Below, one piece after another: positions 1 to 8,275 of a stretch of 23,919 bases of DNA. The stretch lies in NCBI GenBank assembly GCA_038234235.1, contig JBBSUQ010000030.1, forward strand, positions 1 through 23,919, written 5' to 3'. Each line of letters opens with the position of its first letter. Within the stretch, counting starts at the first letter, position 1. The stretch comes from JBBSUQ01 sp038234235. GTDB taxonomy: Bacteria > Bacteroidota > Bacteroidia > Flavobacteriales_D > Crocinitomicaceae. The position numbers and the translations under genes were made by a program. The notes beneath the pieces were generated by a model that saw only the letters and a list, made by a program, of their open reading frames with translations, had not been told where the DNA came from and searched no databases.

Positions 1-1055
1 ATTGCAATAGTAATTTAGCAGGAACAACAACAGATGCAACAGCATTTAACAGTCCTGGAACTTATACAATCAATTGGACGTTTGACGATGGAAATGGAAA
101 TTCTTCAGCGGCTTCGCAGCAAGTAACGATTACAGATTTCAATTCGCCAATACCAAATGTGGCTGTTTTGCCAAATGTGGTTGGTCAGTGTTCTGTGATG
201 ACGGCGCCAACTGCTCCAACAGCAAACGACAATTGTGCTGGAACCGTAACAGGAACTACAAATGCAGTATTCCCAATGACAGTTCAGGGCACAACAACAA
301 TTACTTGGACCTTTGATGATGGAAACGGAAATGTTGCAACTCAAACACAAAATATAGTAGTGAATGACAACACAGCACCGGCTCCAGATTCAAGTACTTT
401 GGCAACAGTAAATTCTGCTTGTGAAGTTGCATCTTTACCAGTGCCAACAGCGGTTGATAACTGTAGTGGAAACATCACAGCGACAACTACGCAAACTTTC
501 CCAATCTCTCAGATAGGAACAACAGTTGTAACTTGGACATTTACAGATGCAGTAGGAAACACTTCTACGCAAACACAACAAGTTATTGTTTACGGAATAG
601 ATGTGCAAACAACAGTTAGTGGAAATACAATCACCGCTTCCAGCAACACAGGAACTTACCAATGGATTAATTGTGCAGATAACAGTATAATTGCAGGTGA
701 AACTTCACAAACTTATACAGCAACAAATACTGGTGCTTATGCGGTGATCATTAACAACGGTCCGAATTGTATTGACACTTCGGGTTGTATCCAGATTGAT
801 TTTGTAGGTCTTGGAGAAAATACGTTAGAAGATCTAGTTCTATATCCAAATCCAAGTACAAGTGGCAAATTCACAGTTAAATATGCTGGAACAATCCAAA
901 ATGTTTATGCTTTAGACATGACTGGTAGAAAAATCAACTTAAATTTCGAAGCAACAAATGAAGTTGATGGTAGTGATTTGGCACCGGCTAAATACATGAT
1001 TGCTATCGAAACTGAGAATGGAATGGTATTGAAAGAGTTTGTGATAATTAGATAA
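1..1055 (+). CDS. HYR-repeat surface protein with type IX secretion sorting domain (3' part)
   Basis: The reading frame is open from base 3 to the TAA at 1053-1055, so about 350 C-terminal residues are present and the start lies outside the window. The visible part has HYR-like (immunoglobulin-fold) repeats of roughly 85 residues. Each has a DNC or CN pair, an aromatic strand such as WTFDDGNGN (seen twice) or WTFTDAVGN, and a T/N-rich closing strand (QQVTITD, QNIVVND, QQVIVYG). A short linker with cysteines follows (NCADNSIIAGETSQTYTA). The last ~75 residues look like a type A sorting domain: LYPNPSTSGKF, then YALDMTGRKI, ending KEFVIIR. In Bacteroidota such domains send proteins through the type IX system to the surface or medium. 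By family, the protein is likely an adhesin or other structural surface protein. No catalytic domain is visible, but one could lie in the missing N-terminal part. Confidence 0.9.
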   Translation, partial: CNSNLAGTTTDATAFNSPGTYTINWTFDDGNGNSSAASQQVTITDFNSPIPNVAVLPNVVGQCSVMTAPTAPTANDNCAGTVTGTTNAVFPMTVQGTTTITWTFDDGNGNVATQTQNIVVNDNTAPAPDSSTLATVNSACEVASLPVPTAVDNCSGNITATTTQTFPISQIGTTVVTWTFTDAVGNTSTQTQQVIVYGIDVQTTVSGNTITASSNTGTYQWINCADNSIIAGETSQTYTATNTGAYAVIINNGPNCIDTSGCIQIDFVGLGENTLEDLVLYPNPSTSGKFTVKYAGTIQNVYALDMTGRKINLNFEATNEVDGSDLAPAKYMIAIETENGMVLKEFVIIR

Positions 1056-1081
1056 AAAGTTTTTATATAACACCCTATAGG

Positions 1082-1126
1082 AAACTGTCCTCTAATCCGT
1101 TCTGCGGATTTGGGACAGTTTTTTTT
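1082..1126 (+). terminator. Rho-independent terminator after the HYR-repeat gene
   Basis: A 9-bp outer stem, AAACTGTCC (1082-1090) with GGACAGTTT (1113-1121), encloses an inner 6-bp stem, AATCCG (1094-1099) with CGGATT (1105-1110), around a TTCTG loop. A run of T follows to 1126. It sits 27 bp after the stop codon and just before the convergent regulator gene ends at 1137. The T-run is on the plus strand only, so it mainly serves the plus-strand gene. Confidence 0.9.
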
Positions 1127-1136
1127 ATGCTTTAAT

Positions 1137-2597
1137 TTAAGAATTTAACGAAATACCGTAAGCCGTAATTTTATTATAAAGCGTTTTTCGGTCTACTTTT
1201 AATATTTCTGCTGTCTTACTTTTGTTGTAACCTGTTCTGGCCAATACTGCGAGAATAGCTTTTTTCTCTGCATTTTCTGCCACTGATTTTAGGTCTGTGA
1301 AAGCCGAGTCTTCTTCACTTTCTAATTCTTGGAAATAGCTCGGTGTAACTATTTCCTGCGGTAAATCTTTTAATTCTATATTTTTACCGTTACTTAGAAG
1401 TGCAGCTCGTTTCACTACATTTTTCATCTCACGGAGATTTCCTGGCCAATGGTAGAGCTTAAATTTTTCTAGTACCTCATCAGAATAAGAAAGAATATCT
1501 TTGCCTAATTCTTCATTGGAAACATTTAAGAAATGACTTGCAAAATCTGATAAATCTCCCTTTCTTTCTCTTAAGGAAGGTAAATCTATTTGAAATTCAT
1601 TTATTCTAAATAAAATATCTTCTCTAAAAGTTCCAGCAACTACACCTTTTTTTAGGTCTTCGTTTGTTGCCACGATTATGCGAACATCAACATCTAAATC
1701 TTTGGTGTCGCCAATTTTTTTGACCTTGCGTTCTTGTAAAACTCTTAAAAGTTTAATTTGATTTTCGTAAGATAAATTTCCTATTTCATCTAAAAAAAGT
1801 GTACCGCCATTTGCTGCTTCAAAATGGCCAATTTTATCGCCAATTGCTCCTGTAAAAGATCCTTTTTTATGTCCAAAAAGTTCGCTGGCAGCTAGTTCTT
1901 TGGGTAATGCGCCACAATCTACAGCAACAAAAGGTTTTCCTTTTCTTTTACTTTGTTCATGAATGGTTTTAGCCATAACTTCTTTACCAGTGCCACTTTC
2001 ACCAAGAATAAGCACGGTCATATCAGTTGGTGCAACAAGTGAAACCAATTGATATAATTTATTTGCAGACGGACTACTGCCTTTAATCGCAAAAGTGGCA
2101 GATTTTTTATGTTCTTTTGGTGTATTATTTACATTAGATTTTTCAATTGAAGCATCTTTATCAATATTTGTTTCATCACTTTGAGAAATTATTGGCTTAG
2201 ATTCTATTGCGTTTTTAATAGTCAATAAAATTTCCTCAGGATGAATAGGCTTAATTACATATTCAAAAGCACCATATTTTATTGCTTTCACAGCTATTTT
2301 AACATCTGAATAGCCAGTTATAATTATTATTGGTAAATCGGGTTTTATATCTTTTATCGCTTGAATCATTTCTAAACCTGCTTTATCAGGCAGGCGAAAA
2401 TCACATAAAACCAAATCAAACTTTCCTGATACAATTTTATTTAAACCATTGCTACCATTAAAAGCAGTTTCTACCTCATATCCATTTTTTCCTAAATATC
2501 TACTGAGCAATAAGCAAATATCTGGATCGTCATCAATGCATAAAATTCGTTTCATAGGTAAAAGTGTTTTCATCGTCTGAAATATTTCAGAATACAA
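1137..2597 (-). CDS. Sigma-54-dependent response regulator, NtrC family
   Basis: This is a two-component transcription activator with three domains in the usual order. Residue numbers use the longest frame (486 aa). The receiver domain covers about 16-131, with acidic residues IDDD at 21-24, phosphoacceptor D66 in LCDFRLPD, T94 and K116. The sigma-54-interacting AAA+ ATPase covers about 170-400: Walker A GESGTGKE (199-206), loop GSFTGA (246-251, in place of the common GAFTGA), Walker B GGTLFLDE (264-271) and arginines in FREDILFRI. A Fis-type helix-turn-helix covers about 445-482 (NKSKTAEILKVDRKTLYNKI). The family activates RpoN promoters after phosphorylation. No histidine kinase lies beside it, so the partner is unknown. 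The true start is uncertain: ATGs at 2597, 2573 and 2555 are all in frame, and the last (472 aa) best fits a receiver beginning MKRILCIDDD. Confidence 0.93.
   Translation of the reverse strand: MYSEIFQTMKTLLPMKRILCIDDDPDICLLLSRYLGKNGYEVETAFNGSNGLNKIVSGKFDLVLCDFRLPDKAGLEMIQAIKDIKPDLPIIIITGYSDVKIAVKAIKYGAFEYVIKPIHPEEILLTIKNAIESKPIISQSDETNIDKDASIEKSNVNNTPKEHKKSATFAIKGSSPSANKLYQLVSLVAPTDMTVLILGESGTGKEVMAKTIHEQSKRKGKPFVAVDCGALPKELAASELFGHKKGSFTGAIGDKIGHFEAANGGTLFLDEIGNLSYENQIKLLRVLQERKVKKIGDTKDLDVDVRIIVATNEDLKKGVVAGTFREDILFRINEFQIDLPSLRERKGDLSDFASHFLNVSNEELGKDILSYSDEVLEKFKLYHWPGNLREMKNVVKRAALLSNGKNIELKDLPQEIVTPSYFQELESEEDSAFTDLKSVAENAEKKAILAVLARTGYNKSKTAEILKVDRKTLYNKITAYGISLNS
2577..2590. promoter_or_regulatory. 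14-bp perfect palindrome at the start of the regulator gene
   Basis: CTGAAATATTTCAG at 2577-2590 is its own reverse complement. It lies inside the longest version of the response-regulator frame, but immediately upstream of the ATG at 2573 and 22 bp upstream of the ATG at 2555. If one of those is the true start, the dyad lies in the leader or promoter and could be an operator, for example for autoregulation by the Fis-type dimer. The arm is AT-rich, so chance cannot be excluded. Confidence 0.3.
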
Positions 2598-2707
2598 TGA
2601 TAAGTCCTCATTAAATTGTTTTACGAATGATTGGTGTTAATAAAAATTAAAATAATGTGTAGAATAATATATACACTGGAAAATGATTGAAAGATTCAAA
2701 AAAAAAG

Positions 2708-3787
2708 TTAAAATTCCTCTCTTTCTTCATCTGGAGGAAAGTTTTTATTTCCTTTAGTTGGTTTGATTATCGGTTCCGAATCTTTTTCTGGTTTTTTAAA
2801 TTTTGCCGGCATGTAATGATCTTTTGTGTCTTGAAATCTTTTTTTGGATTCGTCGCTAAATTCTTTATCTGAAGATTTGGTTTTAGACTTTATTTCTTCT
2901 TTCTGTTCTAACACTTCATTTAACTTTTCACCCCCTTTTATGCCAAAATCCAAGGTACGAATTGGGAACGGAATTGTTATTCCTTCTTTATCATAAGCTC
3001 TTTTAATTGCTAAAATAGCTTCACTTTTTGCCGATAGAAATTGTGCATTATGAGAATATTCAATCCAAAATCGCGCTTCGAGATTAATGCTGCTGTCTGA
3101 AAACTCATTAAAATAAACCTCGCATGAACTTTCTTCAATAATAAATGAAAGAGATTTAATAGCATTTAATGTTATATCCCTAACATGTTCCAAATTTTCC
3201 GCATAAGATACACCAACCTCAACAGTTACCCTCCTTGTTGGACTGGAAAAATAGTTGATAATCGGACTTTGAAAAATATCTTTATTGGGAATAATTACGT
3301 CGTTGCCCTCAAAAGTTTTTAATTCTGTAGTTCTAATATTGAGTTTTGTGATTGTACCCTGATGGTCTTTTACATCTACGATATCGCCAACATGAAACGG
3401 CTTGTTCACCGCCATAAAAAATCCAGAAATAAAATTGGATGCAATGTCTTGGAAAGCAAAACCGAGCGCCAAACCAATTATACCAACGGAAGCAAGGATT
3501 GAAGTTACGGTTTTGTCTAATTCTAAAACAGAAAGTGAAGTCATGACTCCGATAACCATAACCAAAAAGTAAACTACTCTTGAGATGATGCCCTTAAGTT
3601 CTTTATTCTTTACTCTTTTGAGCAAACCACTATAAACAAACCATTTTAATAAGCGGGCAAAAAAATAAAAAACAACTAATAACACTGCTGCCAACACGAA
3701 ATTGGGTAACATTGAAACAGTTAAATTATACCAATGTAGAACTTTATCGCTTACCAATTGAGAGGCGTCTACCAATTCTTCTTTCAT
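2708..3787 (-). CDS. MscS-family mechanosensitive ion channel with charged C-terminal tail
   Basis: This is a 359-aa inner-membrane protein. Three hydrophobic segments are visible at about 29-52, 71-92 and 95-127. The third is the pore helix, with the small-residue pattern SILASVGIIGLALGFAFQD followed by IASNFISGF, as in MscS. A beta domain follows from about 128 (KPFHVGDIVDVKDHQGTITKLNIRTTELKTFEGNDVIIPNKD), then the alpha/beta C-terminal domain ending near GITIPFPIRTLDFG. Channels of this family open under membrane tension and release solutes after hypo-osmotic shock. The last ~75 residues are lysine- and glutamate-rich, low in complexity and not part of the core fold. The gene stands alone, 110 bp upstream of the response regulator on the same strand, with a non-coding gap before it. 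A second MscS homologue lies at 7337-8212; the two differ clearly in sequence. Confidence 0.93.
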   Translation of the reverse strand: MKEELVDASQLVSDKVLHWYNLTVSMLPNFVLAAVLLVVFYFFARLLKWFVYSGLLKRVKNKELKGIISRVVYFLVMVIGVMTSLSVLELDKTVTSILASVGIIGLALGFAFQDIASNFISGFFMAVNKPFHVGDIVDVKDHQGTITKLNIRTTELKTFEGNDVIIPNKDIFQSPIINYFSSPTRRVTVEVGVSYAENLEHVRDITLNAIKSLSFIIEESSCEVYFNEFSDSSINLEARFWIEYSHNAQFLSAKSEAILAIKRAYDKEGITIPFPIRTLDFGIKGGEKLNEVLEQKEEIKSKTKSSDKEFSDESKKRFQDTKDHYMPAKFKKPEKDSEPIIKPTKGNKNFPPDEEREEF

Positions 3788-4125
3788 ATTCTATCAATTT
3801 TGTGTGTTTTAGTTTTATGCGTTTATATTTCATTATGACTTAGTATTCAATTCTAATATTTATTTACATATATCTTTCATTTAGGTGCGCAAAGTACGTT
3901 GTAAATTTCCACATAACAAAATGCAGTCGAGAGAAGTTCCCGACTGCATTAAGATTTTAACTTTATTATAGGAAGTTAATATTGGGTTCTCAATTATTTT
4001 TAAAATTCAACAAGGACTTAAGAAGAATTATTCCAAACGTAAAAAAAGCCAGTTTATATTTGTTTTTTAAGTACTTATAATTTCAAATTTGACTCTGTTT
4101 TGTAGAAATTAGCCCACAATTGTTG
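3788..4125. other. Intergenic stretch of 338 bp
   Basis: No convincing gene is seen on either strand. The stretch holds the minus-strand hairpin at 3920-3950. It also holds a weak promoter-like pair for the downstream channel gene, read on the minus strand: TTTG (3917-3920), 19 bp, then GTACTTTG (3890-3897). The latter only partly fits TAnnTTTG. The rest is AT-rich without clear repeats. Confidence 0.5.
3917..3950 (-). terminator. Likely Rho-independent terminator after the AsmA-like gene
   Basis: A 10-bp perfect stem, AATGCAGTCG (3920-3929) with CGACTGCATT (3941-3950), has an 11-nt loop. Read on the minus strand, the stem is followed by TTTTGTTATG, a short imperfect T-run. It lies about 175 bp past the stop of the minus-strand gene ending at 4126, which is far but possible. 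No plus-strand gene needs it. Confidence 0.6.
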
Positions 4126-5262
4126 TTATTTTTTCCCAAAATGGAACCATCCTTTTTTCTCTTTCTTGGCACTTGATCCTGCATCTTCGAGCGTAACGTC
4201 GTTATCCAAATTACTTGTTAGTGCTCGGACAAACATATTTTTAAAGAGTTCTCTAATTGTAGGCCAAACTTTAGCGTTAGGAGCATTGATATCTCCTTCT
4301 ATTGGAATTTTTGTTGCAATTTGATCGTCGTGTCGCCAGTTTTCTACTATTTTACTCAAACCACCCACAATTCCTTGCCAAACAATATTGGGGAATTTAT
4401 CCTCTTTAAGACTTACAATTTTTAAATCTTTAATTAATGGTTTTAAATAACCTTTACAAATGCCTTTTTTCACCGCAAGTTCAGCAAAAAAGTCTAAACT
4501 TCCTTTTTCGGCATCCACAAAAGTATAAGCCAATAAATAATCATTAACCTTTGGTACTGCCAAATTTCGCATTTCAAAATTCATATCCATCGTTATCTTT
4601 GGATCATAAGGGTCAAAAGAGCCATACAATTTTGTAGGAGCAGATTTCATTGCTTTTGCGGTAACATCAAATTTAGCGAAAAGGGTTTTCCCATTTTTCT
4701 CAACATTTGTAAGGTTGGTGACTTTGCCATTTACATCAGCGAAATAAATATCTACATTGGGTTTTGTAGTTTTATCAATGAAATGAACTTGACAGTTATT
4801 GAATTGCACAAAATTAACAGTGAGCGGCATGATGTCTTTTACGAGTTTTCGCCAATCTTCGGGTTCAACTTTGTCAAAATTATTTGCATCTTTTGCTGCT
4901 TTTTTATTTTCGAAATTAACGATGGCTTTCTCGATTATTACTTCACCAACGATTCGCCCTTTAAAAATTGCCGACCACAACACTGATAAATCAACAGACT
5001 GGCATTCGAGTAAAGGAACATTTTTACCCATATCATCAGAATATATATGAAGTCCATTTATGGCATAAGCTCCTCTATAAATTGCAATGTCAATATCTTC
5101 AACATAACCAGAATAACCTTCTAATTCATTAATTGCTTCATTGACATATTTTTTTACGATAAATGGAAGGGCAATTCTTGCGCAAACCAAGATGAAAATA
5201 AAACTTACCACTGAAATTTTTAACCATTTTGGCCATTTTTTAATTCTTTTCAAAAGTTTCAT
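4126..5262 (-). CDS. AsmA/DUF748-like membrane-anchored protein
   Basis: This 378-aa protein has a basic N-terminus (KLLKRIKKWPKWLK), one membrane segment at about 14-34 and a long soluble part. The sequence after the anchor (NEAINELEGYSGYVEDIDIAIYRGAYAINGLHIYS) resembles the start of the DUF748/AsmA group, where beta-strand-rich repeats face the periplasm. AsmA-like proteins are linked to envelope assembly and, by recent models, to phospholipid movement between membranes. Assignment to that role is inference. The C-terminus is lysine-rich (KKEKKGWFHFGKK). The gene diverges from the YihY-type gene at 5359, across a 96-bp gap that must hold both promoters. No signal peptidase site is evident, so the N-terminal helix probably stays as an anchor. 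Confidence 0.7.
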   Translation of the reverse strand: MKLLKRIKKWPKWLKISVVSFIFILVCARIALPFIVKKYVNEAINELEGYSGYVEDIDIAIYRGAYAINGLHIYSDDMGKNVPLLECQSVDLSVLWSAIFKGRIVGEVIIEKAIVNFENKKAAKDANNFDKVEPEDWRKLVKDIMPLTVNFVQFNNCQVHFIDKTTKPNVDIYFADVNGKVTNLTNVEKNGKTLFAKFDVTAKAMKSAPTKLYGSFDPYDPKITMDMNFEMRNLAVPKVNDYLLAYTFVDAEKGSLDFFAELAVKKGICKGYLKPLIKDLKIVSLKEDKFPNIVWQGIVGGLSKIVENWRHDDQIATKIPIEGDINAPNAKVWPTIRELFKNMFVRALTSNLDNDVTLEDAGSSAKKEKKGWFHFGKK

Positions 5263-5358
5263 TCAATATTATTCAGATTACTTGATAATTTCAGTTTTCT
5301 TTGCTTACTATTAAACAATTTTAAGGCACTAATGTTTCAATAATAATAATTTAAATTT

Positions 5359-6333
5359 ATGAAAAAGTTTTTTAAAGCATTAAAAATGCTCATAACTAAT
5401 ATATCTGATGATGATGTATTGGGAAACAGTGCCTCTATTGCTTTTTACACCTTGTTTTCGTTACCAGCAATGATATTGGTGATACTTTTTACTACGAATA
5501 TTTTTGCTGAGGGCAATGTAATTAATTACAAATTTTACAATGAAGTAGGCCGTTTAATAGGGCAAGATTCAGCAAATCAATTGAAAACATCTATTGGTTC
5601 AGTTGGTCTAGGGAAAGACGAATCATGGTTTAATGGATTTATCGGTATAGTCACTTTAATAGTATCTGCAACAACTTTGTTTGCTACATTACAAAACTCA
5701 CTCAACCTCATTTGGCATGTAAAACCTAAACCTAAAAGAGGTTGGTTGAAGTTTATTTTAAACAGAATTTTATCATTCGGTATGGTATTAATGTTGGGCT
5801 TTATATTATTGGTTTCACTACTTTTAGATGCAATTTTTGGAGCATTCGGTGATATTTTACAAGATAAATGGCAAAATTTTAGCGCTGTGTATGCGCTCAT
5901 TATAAATAACGTAATATCGTTTACATGTATAACCTTACTTTTTGCTTTAATATTTAAATATTTACCTGACGCAAAAATTAAATGGAGAAATATTATTGTT
6001 GGCGCTTTGGTTACAGCTTTGATGTTTGTTTTTGGAAAATATTTAATTTCTATTTATCTTGGTTCTAGTACTTTGGCTGGAACTTACGGAGCAGCCGGTG
6101 CACTTGTTATACTTTTATTGTGGGTGTTTTATATAATAACCATAATGCTAATTGGAGCTGAATTTACCAAAGTTTACACTTACTTAAATGGTGATAAGAT
6201 ATTACCAACTCGCCAGGCAGTACATGTAGAATTAAGAGAGATTGAGCTTGAAAAAAAAGATTTGCGAACTGAAATTAAAGAAAAAGAAAAAGAAGAAGAA
6301 AAAAAAGAAAAAGAAAATAATACAAATGACTAA
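5359..6333 (+). CDS. YihY/virulence factor BrkB family membrane protein
   Basis: This is a 324-aa inner-membrane protein with six hydrophobic segments at about 28-50, 92-112, 136-160, 178-200, 211-234 and 247-270. Family features visible are the early SASIAFYTLFSLPAMILV segment, YLPDAKIKWR (201-210), GKYLISIYLG (226-235) and the closing block YGAAGALVILLLWVFYI followed by GAEFTKVY. The family was once annotated as ribonuclease BN, which proved wrong. Its biochemical role is still unclear, though an envelope or transport role is often assumed. The last ~35 residues are a lysine/glutamate-rich tail (KEKEKEEEKKEKEN) encoded by a purine tract. The gene converges on topoisomerase IB with a 13-bp gap. 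Confidence 0.92.
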   Translation: MKKFFKALKMLITNISDDDVLGNSASIAFYTLFSLPAMILVILFTTNIFAEGNVINYKFYNEVGRLIGQDSANQLKTSIGSVGLGKDESWFNGFIGIVTLIVSATTLFATLQNSLNLIWHVKPKPKRGWLKFILNRILSFGMVLMLGFILLVSLLLDAIFGAFGDILQDKWQNFSAVYALIINNVISFTCITLLFALIFKYLPDAKIKWRNIIVGALVTALMFVFGKYLISIYLGSSTLAGTYGAAGALVILLLWVFYIITIMLIGAEFTKVYTYLNGDKILPTRQAVHVELREIELEKKDLRTEIKEKEKEEEKKEKENNTND

Positions 6334-6346
6334 ATTGAGTTAATGT

Positions 6347-7333
6347 TTATCTAATTAGCTCAATGGCAATTTTTTCAGCTTCAGAAAAGGTAGATTCAAT
6401 ATCATGAATTTCTTTTTTGAGTAACGGAATTCTTTTCCTTTCAGCCTCTTTCAACACGCGCGGATGTATGTAATATTTTCTACAAACACTTACCGTATTT
6501 CCTATAGAATCTGCAACCATTTTTACCAATGTAGGCATAAATTGCTTTCTTTTATTTTGCTCGCAAAGCTCTGTGGCTGCTGAATATAATTCAACACAAT
6601 TTCTCGTGGCAACCCAAGTTCTAAAAAATTTACTGGAAATGTCTGCTGATAAATTTTCATGAATAAATTCGTTAATATCATGACTGTCCACATCTATCCA
6701 TTCGCCATTTTGCTTGTATTTAAAAATCTCATAGCCCGGCATTTCACTGCACTTTTGAATAAGTTTTGCCAATTTTGGATCTTCAATGGCTATGTCTAAA
6801 TATTTATGACTCTTCCCTTTAAATTTTAGGTGCATTTCACCATGGTCAAATTCTATGTGTTTTCTTCGAATTGTTGATAGTCCGAAACTTTCATTGTCTT
6901 TTACATACTGTGCGTTTCCAACACGAATACCATGTTCATCTAAAATAAGACAAATTATACTCAATACTTTTTTCTTGCTAAGCTCTCTATCTTTGAGATT
7001 TTTAAGACAAAAAGATCTAAAATCAGGCAGTTTATTCACGAAATGATGCAATTTCTTAAATTTCAGTTGTTGTTGCTTAAGCGCCCATTCTTCATGATAA
7101 ATATATTGTTTTCGGTTCTTCAAATCTCTTCCAATGGCCTGAATGTGTGCTTTGTCATCTTTCGAAATAAAAACTTCTGTCCACATTGGTGGAATTACTA
7201 ATTTTTTAATTCTTAAAAGGGTTTTATTATCCGATATTTTGATGTTTTTCTCATTATAATAGCCAAAACCTCTGCCTTTTTTCTTTCGGCAAATTGTCAT
7301 TGATTCATTGTTAGAAATATGTATAGCTTTCAT
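6347..7333 (-). CDS. DNA topoisomerase IB (poxvirus/bacterial type)
   Basis: This 328-aa enzyme would relax supercoils by nicking one strand through a 3'-phosphotyrosine link. The N-terminal DNA-binding part contains LVIPPMWTEVFIS and HIQAIGRDLKNRKQYIYHEEW (residues 45-83). The catalytic residues line up with the family: R137 in GIRVGN, K174 in KFKGKS, R238 in KFFRTW, N279 in the GNT position where poxvirus enzymes have His and many bacterial ones have Asn, and nucleophile Y288 in CRKYYIHP. The length matches bacterial members (about 320-350 aa). The enzyme is patchily distributed in bacteria and not essential. The gene starts 3 bp after the MscS-type gene stops at 7337, so the two are almost certainly co-transcribed. 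Confidence 0.95.
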   Translation of the reverse strand: MKAIHISNNESMTICRKKKGRGFGYYNEKNIKISDNKTLLRIKKLVIPPMWTEVFISKDDKAHIQAIGRDLKNRKQYIYHEEWALKQQQLKFKKLHHFVNKLPDFRSFCLKNLKDRELSKKKVLSIICLILDEHGIRVGNAQYVKDNESFGLSTIRRKHIEFDHGEMHLKFKGKSHKYLDIAIEDPKLAKLIQKCSEMPGYEIFKYKQNGEWIDVDSHDINEFIHENLSADISSKFFRTWVATRNCVELYSAATELCEQNKRKQFMPTLVKMVADSIGNTVSVCRKYYIHPRVLKEAERKRIPLLKKEIHDIESTFSEAEKIAIELIR

Positions 7334-7336
7334 TTT

Positions 7337-8212
7337 CTAATTTTTTGGAGGTACAATTTTGTTATTTACATTTACCCCATCTCTAATTTTAATTTCAGTA
7401 AATCCTGAAGGCATAGCAAAACCATTTGACATTAGAGCATTTTTTACTAAAATCATTACCTGAGCTTTGGTTTGGTTGGCAGTAAGTTTATAATCTAGAG
7501 TGTTGGTCCAAAAAAGGATTTTTAAATTTACTGTGGTCCCAAAATCATTAATCAAAACTTGGGTTTGTTCATCTCTAATTATTTCCGGATGAGTAGTAAC
7601 TGCCGTTTTGATAACTTTCGTCGCCTCATCAATATCTGCTTGGTAATCAATTCCAATAATAAATTCAGATCTTAAAAATCCATCTTGTGTATGATTGATA
7701 ACCTCATTTTTTATGATGGATGCATTTGGAATAAATATATCTGCTCCATTCATACCTTTTATTAAAGTGTTTCTAAATCTTAATTCTACCACCTTACCCA
7801 TCGTATTTTGAATGGTTACTGTATCTCCCACATTAAACGGTCTATCAAAAACCAAAAGCATTCCTGATAAAAAATTTTCTCCAATTTCTTTAAAAGCGAA
7901 ACCTAATATTATAGCACCTGCGCCAGCTCCCGCAACAAGTCCGCCGGCTAAATTTGTGAAACCTACCGTATTTAAAGCAAGAATAATCCCTACTATTATG
8001 ATTACAATTTTTAAAAGCCGAAGTACAAAATTGAGAACCAATCTGTTTTCTACTCTTTTAGTAAATCTTTTTTTTACGATTCTAGATAGGGAAATGGCCA
8101 AAAAGATAAAAATCGCCAAAACCAATATTGAAATGGCAATTTTAGGAATACTTAGTATAAAAATATCCCAATAATTATTGATTTTGGCTTGGAGCCTATC
8201 TAATATGTCCAT
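7337..8212 (-). CDS. MscS-family mechanosensitive ion channel, short form
   Basis: This is a compact 291-aa channel with three membrane segments at about 24-44, 60-82 and 88-122. The pore helix is glycine/alanine-rich (AGGLVAGAGAGAIILGFAF), followed by KEIGENFLSG. The beta domain follows (RPFNVGDTVTIQNTMGKVVELRFRNTLIKGMNGADIFIPNAS) and then the C-terminal alpha/beta domain. The length is close to E. coli MscS (286 aa), without the charged tail of the homologue at 2708-3787. It is the first gene of a two-gene operon with topoisomerase IB. The terminator at 8222-8257 separates it from the small genes upstream, so its own promoter should lie in the ~60 bp before it or within that terminator. No clear promoter was seen. 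Confidence 0.95.
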   Translation of the reverse strand: MDILDRLQAKINNYWDIFILSIPKIAISILVLAIFIFLAISLSRIVKKRFTKRVENRLVLNFVLRLLKIVIIIVGIILALNTVGFTNLAGGLVAGAGAGAIILGFAFKEIGENFLSGMLLVFDRPFNVGDTVTIQNTMGKVVELRFRNTLIKGMNGADIFIPNASIIKNEVINHTQDGFLRSEFIIGIDYQADIDEATKVIKTAVTTHPEIIRDEQTQVLINDFGTTVNLKILFWTNTLDYKLTANQTKAQVMILVKNALMSNGFAMPSGFTEIKIRDGVNVNNKIVPPKN

Positions 8213-8221
8213 AAGATTGCA

Positions 8222-8257
8222 TAAAAAAGTCGGAATTTAATTAAAAACTCCGACTTT
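8222..8257 (-). terminator. Rho-independent terminator after the 50-aa gene
   Basis: A 9-bp stem, AAAGTCGGA (8226-8234) with TCCGACTTT (8249-8257), has a 14-nt loop. On the minus strand it is followed by a T-run ending near 8222. It lies 19 bp past the stop of the 50-aa gene and 10 bp before the MscS start, so it ends the small-gene transcript. Confidence 0.85.
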
Positions 8258-8275
8258 AAAATAAACAACAAACAA

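Noticed and set aside
1..560. Nucleotide-level repeats in the first 560 bp as a possible CRISPR or mobile repeat
   Set aside because: The similarity comes from coding repeats of the HYR domains, with a period of about 85 codons and diverged third positions.
2657..2676. GTGTA/TACAC dyad between the MscS gene and the regulator gene
   Set aside because: The arms are only 5 bp in an AT-rich gap, and symmetry breaks directly outside them.
7812..8174. 120-aa plus-strand open frame opposite the short MscS gene
   Set aside because: It is the reverse complement of the hydrophobic pore region and has no start context or domain of its own.
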